This document shows positions 24,268 through 33,345 of a stretch of 64,000 nucleotides of DNA, in pieces. The translations under genes were made by a program, and so were the position numbers. Positions within the stretch are counted from its first letter, which is position 1, and every line of letters begins with the position of its first letter. A model generated the notes under the pieces. The model saw nothing but the letters and a program-made list of their open reading frames with translations, made no database searches and was not told the DNA's origin. The stretch lies in NCBI RefSeq assembly GCF_040813715.1, contig NZ_JBFOCH010000021.1. One strand, 5' to 3'. Origin of the DNA: Mesorhizobium_K marinum. GTDB taxonomy: Bacteria > Pseudomonadota > Alphaproteobacteria > Rhizobiales > Rhizobiaceae.

Positions 24268-24927
24268 ATGGAATTCAACCGTCGCGAGCTTGTGCTGGGG
24301 GCACTGGCTGCGGCTGCCGCCGGCACTGCATCGGTTCCCGCCGCCGCCAAGGCGTCCTGGTACGCCGGAACCGCCGTCGACAACGGCGTCACCTTCAAGC
24401 TGACCAACTTCAACGCCATCGACAAGCGCTGGCACAAGCAGATGGTCAAGTACAAGTCGGCCGAACCGGCCGGGACCGTCGTCGTCGATACGCGCCACCA
24501 CTACCTCTACCTGATCATGGAGAACGGCACGGCGATCCGCTACGGCGTCGGCGTCGGCCGCGAGGGCTTCCAGTGGTTCGGGCGCGCCAACATCGACCGC
24601 AAGGCGCTGTGGCCGAAATGGACGCCGCCGCCCGAGATGCGCGCGCGCCAGCCCAACCTCCCGGTCTCCGTCGAGGGCGGCGCGCCGACCAATCCGCTCG
24701 GCCCGCGCGCGCTCTACCTCTTCAGCGGCAATGGCGACACCGGCTACCGTCTGCACGGCACGCTCGAGCCGGGCAGCATCGGCAAGGACGTGTCCTCCGG
24801 CTGCATCCGCATGTTCCCGGAACATGTGATCGACCTCTACCAGCGCTGCCCGATCGGAACGGCGACGCAGGTCCTGCCTCACATCGCGGACCGGGCTCCC
24901 CCGGCTGACGACACCCAGAACGGATGA
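24268..24927 (+). CDS. YkuD-type L,D-transpeptidase
   Basis: A 219-residue exported L,D-transpeptidase, which forms 3-3 crosslinks or attaches proteins to peptidoglycan. An N-terminal signal with twin arginines (FNRRELVLGALAAAAAG) ends near SVPAAAKA. The YkuD domain has VVVDTRHHYLYLI, the conserved His in YRLHGTLEP and the nucleophile Cys in KDVSSGCIRM. GGAGG lies upstream of the ATG at 24268, favouring it over an ATG six codons earlier. The OmpA-like lipoprotein gene starts 11 bases after its stop, which pairs an enzyme and a binding protein for peptidoglycan. Confidence 0.93.
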   Translation: MEFNRRELVLGALAAAAAGTASVPAAAKASWYAGTAVDNGVTFKLTNFNAIDKRWHKQMVKYKSAEPAGTVVVDTRHHYLYLIMENGTAIRYGVGVGREGFQWFGRANIDRKALWPKWTPPPEMRARQPNLPVSVEGGAPTNPLGPRALYLFSGNGDTGYRLHGTLEPGSIGKDVSSGCIRMFPEHVIDLYQRCPIGTATQVLPHIADRAPPADDTQNG

Positions 24928-24937
24928 GCCCATCGCG

Positions 24938-25486
24938 ATGAAAACGGCATTGAAGATGGCGCGGGCCGGCGTGTTCGCCGGCCTTTTGGCGTTCGCGGCC
25001 TCGTGCAGCACCACCAGCGGCACGCTCACCCCCACCAACCCCGCCGACACGCTGCCCTCGCAGGCCGGCGGCAGCACCGACGACGTCGCGGCGGGCTTCG
25101 AGAACGTGCAGCCCGGCTCCGAGCAGGATTTCATCCTGTCGGCGGGCCGCCGCATCTACTTCACCCAGGGATCGGCCGCCCTCGACGAGACGGCGAAGGC
25201 GACCATCGACAACCAGATCGCGTTCCTGCGCAAATACCCGAAGTGGTTCGCCAAGCTGCAGGGCTTTGCCGACGATCCGGGCGGCAACGCCAAGATGGTC
25301 CAGCTGTCGCAGCAGCGCGCCGACGCGGTGATGAACTACATGATATCGGGCGGCATCGAACCCGGCCGCCTCTGGGCCAAGGGCTACGGCAAGGAGCGCG
25401 TCGTGCGCGAATGCACCGACCGGGCCTGCAAGGTGCAGAACCGCCGCGTCATCACCAACCTTCGCTTGCAGCGCGAAACCGACTAG
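24938..25486 (+). CDS. OmpA-domain (Pal-like) lipoprotein
   Basis: A 182-residue protein with a signal sequence and a probable lipobox FAASC (Cys near residue 23; position -3 is not the usual Leu). A Ser/Thr/Pro linker leads into an OmpA-like peptidoglycan-binding domain (about 65-180): RRIYFTQGSAALDETAKATI, then LSQQRADAVMNYMISGG and NRRVITNLRLQ. It probably tethers the outer membrane to the wall. It follows the L,D-transpeptidase directly and is followed by a strong terminator, so the two form one operon. It is not the canonical tol-pal Pal. Confidence 0.85.
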   Translation: MKTALKMARAGVFAGLLAFAASCSTTSGTLTPTNPADTLPSQAGGSTDDVAAGFENVQPGSEQDFILSAGRRIYFTQGSAALDETAKATIDNQIAFLRKYPKWFAKLQGFADDPGGNAKMVQLSQQRADAVMNYMISGGIEPGRLWAKGYGKERVVRECTDRACKVQNRRVITNLRLQRETD

Positions 25487-25510
25487 CGCGACCAGGCAGG
25501 CACGCCAGGA

Positions 25511-25537
25511 AACGCGCCCTTGCGGCGCGTTTTTTTT
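25511..25537 (+). terminator. Rho-independent terminator after the OmpA-like gene
   Basis: Stem AACGCGCC/GGCGCGTT (8 bp) with a short loop, followed by an uninterrupted T tract ending at 25537. It lies 25 bases after the stop codon. This is the clearest intrinsic terminator in the window. Confidence 0.85.
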
Positions 25538-25651
25538 GCGACAACTCCAACTTGCGGCGGATCAGGCAGTCCGGCCGCCTGCCGCGGCGGCGCGGGGGCT
25601 TGCCTGCCGCGCCATGCTTCTCTAGGAACGCCGGCAACGTTCGGGCAAGGC

Positions 25652-26716
25652 ATGACAGACTTCGTTTCACAGACCGTGCTCAAGCGCGATCTCTTTTCGG
25701 AGACGCACAAGGGGCATCTGGCCGGGGCGCCGGACCAGGCGGTCGCGCGCCGCGTGGTCACTGCCGCGCCGCTGTGGTCGCGGCCGCTGGCATGGCTGCT
25801 GGCCAACCGCGAGATCAGGGCGCTGCGTGCCGTCGCCGACATCGAGGGCACCCCCCATCTCATCTCCGTCGATGGCGACGGACTGTTGCGGACATGGACG
25901 GACGGCGCGCCGCTGCACCTGGCGAGGCCGGACGACCCGCGCTGGTTCGCCGATGCGTTCCGCCTGCTGCGCGCCCTGCGCCGCGCCGGCATCACCCACA
26001 ACGACCTCGCCAAGCCGCAGAACTGGCTGATGACCCCGGACGGGCGCGCGGCTGTGATCGACTTCCAGCTGGCGTCGCGCCACCGGCGGCGGGGCCTCGT
26101 CTACCGGCTGATGGCCTACGAGGATTTCCGCCACCTCTTGAAGCAGATGCGGTCCTTCGCGCCGCACCTGATGACGCCGACCGCGAAGCGCCTGCTGAAG
26201 CGGCGCTCGCTGCCGAGCCGCGTCTGGATGGCCACCGTCAAGCCGATCTACAATCTGGTCACGCGCGGCGTCTTCCGCTGGTCCGACGGCGAAGGCACGG
26301 GCGACAGGCTGCACCACCAGGGATCGGCCATCCGCAAGGCCCTGCTCGCCGTGCCGGGCACGCGCGACGTGGCGCTGACCACCTATCCGCTGCCCAAGAA
26401 GACCAAGGGTGTCGGCATCTACGCCTTCGTCGAGACCGACCGCGCCGACGCGCCCGCCGCCCTGCAGGCGGCGCAGAAGAAGCTCGGCTCGGCATGCGCC
26501 GATCTCATCCAGCCGGTTGCCGCCCTGCCCCGCGCCAGGGACGGCGAGCCGAGGCTCGACATCCTGAACCTGATCGGCCTCAATCAGGTCACGGCGCTGA
26601 AGGCACTTGTCGGCGACGACGCCGGCCTTGCCGCGACGGTGCAGCCGATCGTCGAGGGCCGCCTCAACTTCTCCGACCGACGCTTCAAGCCGAAGAGGCC
26701 GGCTCCGCCGCGCTAG
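25652..26716 (+). CDS. Atypical protein-kinase-like protein with ANL-like C-terminal region
   Basis: A 354-residue protein. The first ~200 residues look like a divergent kinase of the RIO/lipopolysaccharide-kinase kind: an alphaC-like NREIRALRAV, catalytic loop ITHNDLAKPQNW (D118, N124; one residue longer than the usual HRDLKPxN spacing) and IDFQ (D137) in place of DFG. No clear glycine loop is seen. Residues ~221-312 (AIRKALLAVPGTRDVALTTY, KGVGIYAFVE, then ILNLIGLNQ) resemble the small C-terminal subdomain of acyl-adenylating enzymes, without an adenylation core. The function is unknown. The gene is followed by uvrD after about 100 bases. Confidence 0.72.
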   Translation: MTDFVSQTVLKRDLFSETHKGHLAGAPDQAVARRVVTAAPLWSRPLAWLLANREIRALRAVADIEGTPHLISVDGDGLLRTWTDGAPLHLARPDDPRWFADAFRLLRALRRAGITHNDLAKPQNWLMTPDGRAAVIDFQLASRHRRRGLVYRLMAYEDFRHLLKQMRSFAPHLMTPTAKRLLKRRSLPSRVWMATVKPIYNLVTRGVFRWSDGEGTGDRLHHQGSAIRKALLAVPGTRDVALTTYPLPKKTKGVGIYAFVETDRADAPAALQAAQKKLGSACADLIQPVAALPRARDGEPRLDILNLIGLNQVTALKALVGDDAGLAATVQPIVEGRLNFSDRRFKPKRPAPPR

Positions 26717-26815
26717 GCTTCCGACCATTACGGACGCAATTGCAGACCGGTCGCGCTCGCCGCGGACCCTGCGTCATGCTGGCCTTTCGGCGGCGAATCA
26801 CTACATTCGGAACAA

Positions 26816-29800
26816 ATGGTGGACTTTCCCGACGACATGCCCTTCTTCGACGAGGAGCCGATGCCCCGCGCAGGCGTTCCGCGACGCGACGAAGCAGCAC
26901 CCGCGCCCCGCCCTGCAGGCGGCATCGCCGCCCGCGCCATGGCCGCGCGCGCCGGCCACAACCAGCCGCCCGACTATCTGAACGGTCTCAATCCGGAGCA
27001 GCGCCTGGCCGTGGAGACCACCGAGGGCCCCGTGCTGGTTCTAGCCGGCGCCGGCACCGGCAAGACCCGCGTGCTCACCACCCGCATCGCCCACATCCTG
27101 GCCACCGGCCGCGCCTACCCCTCGCAGATCCTCGCCGTCACCTTCACCAACAAGGCCGCGCGCGAGATGAAGCAGCGCATCGGCATGCTGATCGGCGACG
27201 AGAATGTCGAGGGCATGCCGTGGCTCGGCACCTTCCACTCGATCGGCGTCAAGCTCCTGCGCCGCCATGCCGAGCTGGCCGGGCTGCGCTCCGACTTCAC
27301 CATCCTCGACACCGACGACGTCATCCGCCTGCTCAAGCAGCTGATCCAGGCGGAAGGCCTCGACGACAAGCGCTGGCCGCCACGCCAGTTCGCCATGATG
27401 ATCGACGGCTGGAAGAACAAGGGCCTCGGTCCCGACAGGATCCCGGAAGGCGACGCGCGCAGCTTCGCCAACGGCAAGGGCCGCGAGCTCTTCCGCGCCT
27501 ACCAGGAACGGCTGAGGACGCTGAACGCCTGCGACTTCGGCGACCTCCTGTGCCACCCGATCAGCATCTTCCGCGAAAACCCCGACATCCTGAAGGAGTA
27601 CCACCGGAAGTTCCGCTACATCCTGGTCGACGAATACCAGGACACCAACACCGCGCAGTACCTCTGGCTGCGGCTGCTCGCGCAACGACCCATGTCGAAA
27701 GCCGACAACGTTCCGGCAGAAGGCCGCAAGTCCGACCGGACGCCGGCCGGGCAGGCCGCCCCCGCGGAGGGCCAGCCGCCGGAGGCGGCGGTGCGGCCCG
27801 TGAGCGAAAACAATCAGCAGCAAATTAACATTTGCTGCGTCGGCGACGACGACCAGTCGATCTATGGCTGGCGCGGGGCGGAGGTCGACAACATCCTGCG
27901 CTTCGACAAGGATTTTCCGGGCGCCACCATCATCCGGTTGGAGCGCAATTACCGCTCGACGGCGCACATCCTCGGCGCCGCCTCGCACCTCATCGCCCAC
28001 AATGAGGGCCGCTTCGGCAAGACGCTGTTCACCGAACGCAACGACCCCGAGGACGGCAAGGTCAACGTGCATGCGGCCTGGGATTCCGACGAGGAGGCGC
28101 GCGCCGTCGGCGAGGAGATCGAGCAGGCGCAGCGGCGCGGCGCAAGCCTCAACGACATGGCGATCCTGGTCCGCGCCTCCTTCCAGACGCGTTCCTTCGA
28201 GGACCGCTTCATCGAGATCGGGCTCAACTACCGCGTCATCGGCGGCCCGCGCTTCTACGAGCGGCAGGAAATCCGCGACGCCATGGCGTTCTTCCGCGTC
28301 GTGGCGCAGGGCGCCGACNNNGCGCGGCGCAAGCCTCAACGACATGGCGATCCTGGTCCGCGCCTCCTTCCAGACGCGTTCCTTCGAGGACCGCTTCATC
28401 GAGATCGGGCTCAACTACCGCGTCATCGGCGGCCCGCGCTTCTACGAGCGGCAGGAAATCCGCGACGCCATGGCGTTCTTCCGCGTCGTGGCGCAGGGCG
28501 CCGACGACCTCGCCTTCGAGCGCATCGTCAACGTGCCGAAGCGCGGGCTCGGCGAAGCCACCATCCGCCAGATCCACGACACGGCGCGCGCGCTCGGCGN
28601 ACGCCAGGAAATCCGCGATGCATTGGCGTATTTTCGCGTCGTGGCGCAGGGTGCGGACGACCTTGCTTTCGACCGCATCGTCAATGTTCCAAAGCGCGGG
28701 CTGGGTGATAGTGCAACTCGCGAGATCAGCGAAGCGGCGCGCAGACTTGGCAAGCCCAAGTTGGAGGCAGCTGGAATTCTCGCTGAAAGTGACGAGTTGA
28801 GGTCCAAAACGACGCGATCATCGCTTCGCGAGGTGGTCGCCAATTTTGCTAGATGGCAGGCGGCTCTTGAAAACACGCCGCACACCGAGCTCGCCGAGAC
28901 CATTTTAGAGGAGTCCGGCTACACCGACATGTGGNGCGGCAGGAAATCCGCGACGCCATGGCGTTCTTCCGCGTCGTGGCGCAGGGCGCCGACGACCTCG
29001 CCTTCGAGCGCATCGTCAACGTGCCGAAGCGCGGGCTCGGCGAAGCCACCATCCGCCAGATCCACGACACGGCGCGCGCGCTCGGCGTCCCGATGCTCGC
29101 CGCCGCCGCGCAGCTCGCCGAAAGCGACGAGTTGAAGCCCAAGCCGCGCGCCGCGCTGCGCGAGGTCGCCGCCAACTTCGCCCGTTGGCAGGCTGCGCTG
29201 GAGAGCACGCCGCACACGGAACTCGCCGAGACCATCCTGGAAGAGTCCGGCTACACCGACATGTGGAAGAACGACCGCTCGGCCGAAGCGCCGGGCAGGC
29301 TCGAAAACCTCAAGGAGCTGATCCGCTCGATGGAGGAATACGAGTCGATGCGCTCCTTCCTGGAGCATGTCGCTCTCGTCATGGACGCCGAGCAGAACGC
29401 CGAGCTCGACGCCGTCAACATCATGACGCTGCATTCCGCCAAGGGGCTGGAGTTCGACACCGTGTTCCTGCCCGGCTGGGAGGAAGGCCTGTTCCCGCAC
29501 CAGCGCGCCCTCGACGAAGGCGGCCGTTCCGGCCTCGAAGAGGAGCGCCGCCTCGCCTATGTCGGGCTCACACGCGCGAAAAAGCACCTGCACATCTGGT
29601 TCGTCTCCAACCGCCGCATCCACGGCCTCNGCTCGTCATGGAAGCAGAACAGAACGCCGGCCAAGACGCAGTCACCATCATGACACTGCACTCGGCCAAG
29701 GGGCTGGAGTTCGACACCGTGTTCCTGCCCGGCTGGGAGGAAGGTCTCTTTCCCCACCAGCGCGCGCTCGACGAGGGCGGCCGCTCCGGTCTGGAGGAGG

Positions 29801-30438
29801 AGCGCCGACTGGCCTACGTCGGACTGACACGCGCGAAAAAACATCTGCATGTTTGGTTCGTGTCCAACAGACGCATCCATGGGCTTTGGCAAGGAACGCT
29901 CCCTTCGCGCTTCCTCGAAGAACTGCCGGACGCGCATATTGAAACCCCTGAATCCAACAATTCCTACGGCGGCTACGGCAACCCCTATGGCGGCGGCTCC
30001 TTCGCCTCGGGCCGTGGCGGACAGGGACGGCGCAATCCCTACGGCGCCTCGCGCTTCGACAACGTCGGCGAAGGCAGCGGCGCCTTCTCCAACACCTACT
30101 CCACGCCCGGCTGGGCGCGCGCCCAGCAAAACCGGACAGAGGCGACCGACCGCAACTGGGGCACGCGCTCCGGCCACCAGGTCGAGCGCATCGGCTATGG
30201 CGAGACCGATTCCGGCTATGGCGCCGGCCGCACCTCGGTGAAGGGCCGCACCATCGAGGGCGAACTGGTCGCGAAGTCCGTGTCCGACACGCCCTCGCCC
30301 TTCCAGGTCGGCGACCGCGTCTTCCACCAGAAGTTCGGCAACGGAAACGTCGCCGCCGTCGAAGGCAACAAGCTCACCATCGACTTCGACAAGGCCGGCC
30401 AGAAAAAGGTTCTGGACGGGTTCGTCCGGCCGGCCTGA
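26816..30438 (+). CDS. uvrD: UvrD/PcrA-type DNA helicase, interrupted by assembly duplications
   Basis: An SF1A 3'-5' helicase for nucleotide excision and mismatch repair. Motif I GAGTGKT, Ia TFTNKAAREMKQRI, II VDEYQDTN, III GDDDQSIYGWRGAE, IV LERNYRST, V TLHSAKGLEFD and VI VGLTRAKKHL are all present. An unusual Pro/Ala-rich insert of ~45 residues (27688-27820) separates motifs II and III. The C-terminus holds a Tudor-like tail (FQVGDRVFHQKFGNGNVAAV). The reading frame changes at each N (28319-28321, 28600, 28935, 29630) because the segments overlap. Merging them should give one intact protein of about 900 residues, so I read this as an assembly fault and not a pseudogene. Confidence 0.85.
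28135..28505 (+). repeat. 184-base duplicated block around three Ns in uvrD
   Basis: Bases 28135-28318 recur as 28322-28505, separated by NNN. The copies appear identical, so this is an unmerged contig overlap. The second copy continues in a different frame to the next N at 28600. Confidence 0.9.
28601..28934 (+). other. Divergent uvrD homologue segment inserted between Ns
   Basis: This 334-base block encodes the same stretch of UvrD as 28936-29271 but with many substitutions (for example DALAYF for DAMAFF, RRLGKPKLEAAG for RALGVPMLAAAA). It is visibly richer in A/T at third positions (TTTTGCT, CCATTTTAGAG). By eye the proteins share roughly 70% of residues. It looks like sequence from another strain or species captured in the scaffold. 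Confidence 0.8.
29374..29886 (+). repeat. Third uvrD overlap, divergent copies around N 29630
   Basis: Bases 29374-29629 (motifs V-VI) recur as about 29631-29886 with scattered substitutions. The second copy continues into the true C-terminus. The nucleotide differences show that the two copies come from different templates. Confidence 0.8.
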
Positions 30439-30441
30439 TCC

Positions 30442-30469
30442 GGATGCCTTACGTTAGGTAATCCTTTTT
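30442..30469 (+). terminator. Probable terminator of uvrD
   Basis: GGATGCCT pairs with AGGTAATCC (one bulged base) across a six-base loop and is followed by five Ts. It begins a few bases after the uvrD stop. Confidence 0.55.
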
Positions 30470-30740
30470 CGCCGGCCATATCAGCCGCTTGGCCGCAATA
30501 TTTCCTTGTTTTGTTGAGACTGCTCCCGGCGGGTTCGGGCGCGATTTCGATCGCGAAAAAAGCAACGGGACGGGCAATCGCCCGCAATTCGGGGACCGGG
30601 GCAAAGGTTGGTTAACCATCTTTGTCCATCCTTTTATCAATCGGCAACAGGAACCGGGGCGCCGGCGTGGCGCGCCAGACCATGTCGCAACGGCGCGGCG
30701 CATTCCCGCCGCCCGCAGGATCGGTTGAGAGTGAGTGTGA
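30470..30740. other. Upstream region of the DUF2778 gene
   Basis: The rest of the 302-base gap after uvrD has no ORF I believe. It holds an A-rich patch (GCGAAAAAAGC near 30556) and the palindrome GGTTAACC followed by AT near 30612, which contains TTAACCAT, a possible CtrA half-site. A purine-rich ribosome-binding stretch lies directly before 30741. It contains no GANTC site. Confidence 0.4.
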
Positions 30741-32072
30741 ATGGCGTTTCATGACAGGGGGATCGGGGACAACGATTCCAGGGCCGGTTCCGGCAGTCTT
30801 TCACGGGAAATCCTGAGCGCGGTTCGCTGGGCGGCTGTTCCCTGCGCCGTGGTCTTCGTCGCCTCCTGGTCGGTCGCGACGCTGGCGGGTCTGCATTCGG
30901 CGGCCGCCCGCATCCAGGCCGAAAGCTTCCTCGCAGCCGGCCTGCCGGCGCAGGCGCAACTGGTGCGACCGGCAACGACGCCCGTCGTCCGTTCCCTCGG
31001 CCAGCCGGTCGCCGCGCGGCTCGACCAGCCGCTTCGCACCGCTCCGGCGCAGCCGCAGGCTGCCGGAAAACCCGCCATGCAGCCGCCGGTCGATCCCTTC
31101 GCCAGGATCGTCGCCGAGGCAAAGCTGTCGCGCCAGAAGCTGGTCGCCGCCTTCGCCAGCGCCGGCATGACGGTCACAGCCGACGAACCGGACGAAGCCC
31201 CTCAGGCGGTCCAGGTGGCGTCGATCGCGCCCGTCGCGGCGCGCTTTCATCGCGAAGCCGAAAGCGTGCAGGACCTGGACGCCGGCGCGCTTGCCCACCC
31301 GCTGGTCGGCCCGACCGGCCTGAGCGTCGAACTCGCCTATGCCGCCGTCGATGAGAGCCCGGCCGATCCGGTCGAGCTCGCGCTGGCGTCGCTTGGCGAC
31401 GAATTCCCCGACAACATCTTTGAGGGCGACGACGGCATTGCCGCCGACGGCGCTATGCCCGAACTCGCGGCGCTGCCGACTGCCCGTCCCGATCGTGGGC
31501 CGGCTGCCTCCGGGCGCAAGCCGCAGGACGCGCGGTCGAACAAGCCTGCCTCGAACGAACGGGCCGAGCCCCAGGCGCTCGCCTACGCCCGGCCGGACAA
31601 TCCCGGGGGCCGCGCTTTCGGCAAACTCTTCAAGACGCCGAACGCCGGCGACAAGGTCGCCGTCTATGATATCTCCGCCGCCGTGGTGCACATGCCCGAC
31701 GGCACCAGGCTGGAAGCCCATTCCGGCATCGGCAAGATGGCCGACAACCCGCGCTATGTGCATGTGAAGATGCGGGGACCGACGCCGCCCAACACCTACA
31801 AGCTGTCGATGCGGGAAAAGCTCTTCCACGGCGTCGAGGCGATCCGCATGACGCCGATCGGCGAGCAGACGATGCACGGCCGCGACGGCATGCTGGCGCA
31901 TTCCTACCTGCTTCGCGGCGGGCGCGAGGAATCGCACGGCTGCGTCGCCTTCGCAAACTATCCGAAGTTCCTGAAGGCCTTCAAACAGGGCAAGGTCACC
32001 CACCTGGTCGTGGTGCCCAGCCTCTCAAAGGCAAAGGTGCAGTTGGCGTCGTCCAGCGGGCGGGGAGGCTAG
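30741..32072 (+). CDS. DUF2778 (Tlde1-like) L,D-transpeptidase-fold protein
   Basis: A 443-residue protein with one N-terminal membrane anchor (about 31-52), a long Pro/Ala/Asp-rich middle (60-300) and a C-terminal DUF2778 domain. The domain carries the YkuD-like catalytic pair: H387 in LAHSYLLRGGREE and C401 in SHGCVAFANY. DUF2778 includes the T6SS effector Tlde1, which cuts or exchanges peptidoglycan stems. This protein, with its membrane anchor and no immunity-gene neighbour, is more likely a resident wall enzyme. That is inference. Confidence 0.8.
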   Translation: MAFHDRGIGDNDSRAGSGSLSREILSAVRWAAVPCAVVFVASWSVATLAGLHSAAARIQAESFLAAGLPAQAQLVRPATTPVVRSLGQPVAARLDQPLRTAPAQPQAAGKPAMQPPVDPFARIVAEAKLSRQKLVAAFASAGMTVTADEPDEAPQAVQVASIAPVAARFHREAESVQDLDAGALAHPLVGPTGLSVELAYAAVDESPADPVELALASLGDEFPDNIFEGDDGIAADGAMPELAALPTARPDRGPAASGRKPQDARSNKPASNERAEPQALAYARPDNPGGRAFGKLFKTPNAGDKVAVYDISAAVVHMPDGTRLEAHSGIGKMADNPRYVHVKMRGPTPPNTYKLSMREKLFHGVEAIRMTPIGEQTMHGRDGMLAHSYLLRGGREESHGCVAFANYPKFLKAFKQGKVTHLVVVPSLSKAKVQLASSSGRGG

Positions 32073-32082
32073 GGGCCGGCCC

Positions 32083-32364
32083 CTACCCCCGCATCTCCTT
32101 GACCTTTTCCGCCGCGGTCGCGGCGAGGTCGGCGTAGCGGGATTCCAGCGCGCGCGCCTTGTCCAGCACCGGGAAGTCGTGCCCCATGCCCTCGAGCACG
32201 GTCTTCAGCTTCTCGACGAATTCGGCCTGCTTCTCGAGCTCGGAAAACAGCGCAGTCACCTGCTCCAGCGAGATCTCCGGATTGCCAAGCACCTTGGGCA
32301 CCAGCTTGAGCATCTTGTTGCCGGCGCGGATTTCGTCGTCCAGTATCTTCAGCCAGTCCGCCAC
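32083..32364 (-). CDS. Small helical hypothetical protein (93 aa)
   Basis: A 93-residue protein with no family I recognise. It is predicted all-helical and soluble. Sequence such as LEQVTALFSELEKQAEFVEKL suggests a short coiled coil. The coding sense is supported by its position (10 bases from the convergent DUF2778 gene's stop) and a start just before the SDR leader. Function unknown. Confidence 0.65.
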   Translation of the reverse strand: MADWLKILDDEIRAGNKMLKLVPKVLGNPEISLEQVTALFSELEKQAEFVEKLKTVLEGMGHDFPVLDKARALESRYADLAATAAEKVKEMRG

Positions 32365-32484
32365 GCAGTTCTCCGTATTCGCGTCCGTTCAGACCGACAC
32401 ATACCCCCGGAGCGCCGATTGGGCAAAGCGCGTGCGAAAACCGCGGCCGCCAGGCCGGAACCGAGCAGACCGAGGAAAAGCGAC

Positions 32485-33345
32485 ATGAACGCCGAAATCA
32501 CCGAGATCGCAGCCCTTGCACCGGGACGCACCGCAGTCATCACCGGGGGCGCGAGCGGCATCGGGCTCGCCGCCGCCAGGCGCTTCTGCGCCGCAGGCAT
32601 GAATGTCGTGATCGCGGACCTCGAGGGCACGGCGCTTGACGCGGCCGCGGCCGCCGTCTCGCAGGCGGCCGGCGGCGCAGACCGGGTCCTCGCCGTCGCC
32701 TGCGACGTCGCCAGGCCTGGCGACCTCGTCGCGCTGGCCGACGCCGCCTATGCCAGGTTCGGCAACGTCTCGTTCCTGATGAACAATGCCGGTGTCGGCG
32801 CCAATCCCGGCAAGCCCTGGCAGAATCTCGATGCCTGGAAGGCGCTCATCGACGTCAATCTCTGGGGCGTGGTGCACGGCGTGCAGGCCTTTGCCGAGCG
32901 CATGCTGGCACAGGCAACGCCGGCAATGATCGTCAACACCGGTTCCAAGCAGGGCATCACCACGCCGCCCGGCAACCTCGCCTACAATGTCTCGAAGTCT
33001 GCGTTGAAGACCTACACGGAAGGGCTGGCGCACGCGCTGCGCAACGAGCCGGGCGCGGCCGTCTCGGCGCATCTCCTCATCCCCGGCTTCACCTTCACCG
33101 GCATGAGCGGCGGCACGACGACGAAGGCGCCGGGCGCCTGGACCGGCGAGCAGGTCGTCGACTTCATGCTGCAGTCGCTGGCGCTGGGCGATTTCTATAT
33201 CCTGTGCCCCGACAACGAGACCGACCGCCGCACCGACGTGCGGCGCATGGCCTGGGCGGTCGGCGACATCATCGAGAACCGCCCGGCGCTGTCGCGCTGG
33301 CACCCCGACTACGGCGACGCCTTCGCGGAGTTCCTGAAGGGCTAG
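32485..33345 (+). CDS. Short-chain dehydrogenase/reductase
   Basis: A 286-residue classical SDR oxidoreductase using NAD(P). The cofactor motif GGASGIG is at the N-terminus. NNAG, the Ser region NTGSKQG and YNVSK (catalytic Tyr-x-x-x-Lys) are all present. The acidic residue after beta-2 (IADLEG) suggests NAD preference. A C-terminal extension with ILCPDNETDRRTDVRRMAWA differs from minimal SDRs. The substrate is unknown. The ATG at 32485 is preceded by AGGAAAAG. Its 3' end overlaps the convergent transferase gene by four bases. Confidence 0.9.
   Translation: MNAEITEIAALAPGRTAVITGGASGIGLAAARRFCAAGMNVVIADLEGTALDAAAAAVSQAAGGADRVLAVACDVARPGDLVALADAAYARFGNVSFLMNNAGVGANPGKPWQNLDAWKALIDVNLWGVVHGVQAFAERMLAQATPAMIVNTGSKQGITTPPGNLAYNVSKSALKTYTEGLAHALRNEPGAAVSAHLLIPGFTFTGMSGGTTTKAPGAWTGEQVVDFMLQSLALGDFYILCPDNETDRRTDVRRMAWAVGDIIENRPALSRWHPDYGDAFAEFLKG

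Noticed and set aside
28135..29886. Genuine tandem repeats or a decayed uvrD
   Set aside because: Each repeat is separated by N, the frames differ only at N positions, and copies come from different templates; an assembly cause explains all of it.
30741..32072. A T6SS effector/immunity pair
   Set aside because: The neighbouring 93-residue protein is on the opposite strand, lacks a signal peptide and does not look like an immunity protein; no secretion genes are in the window.
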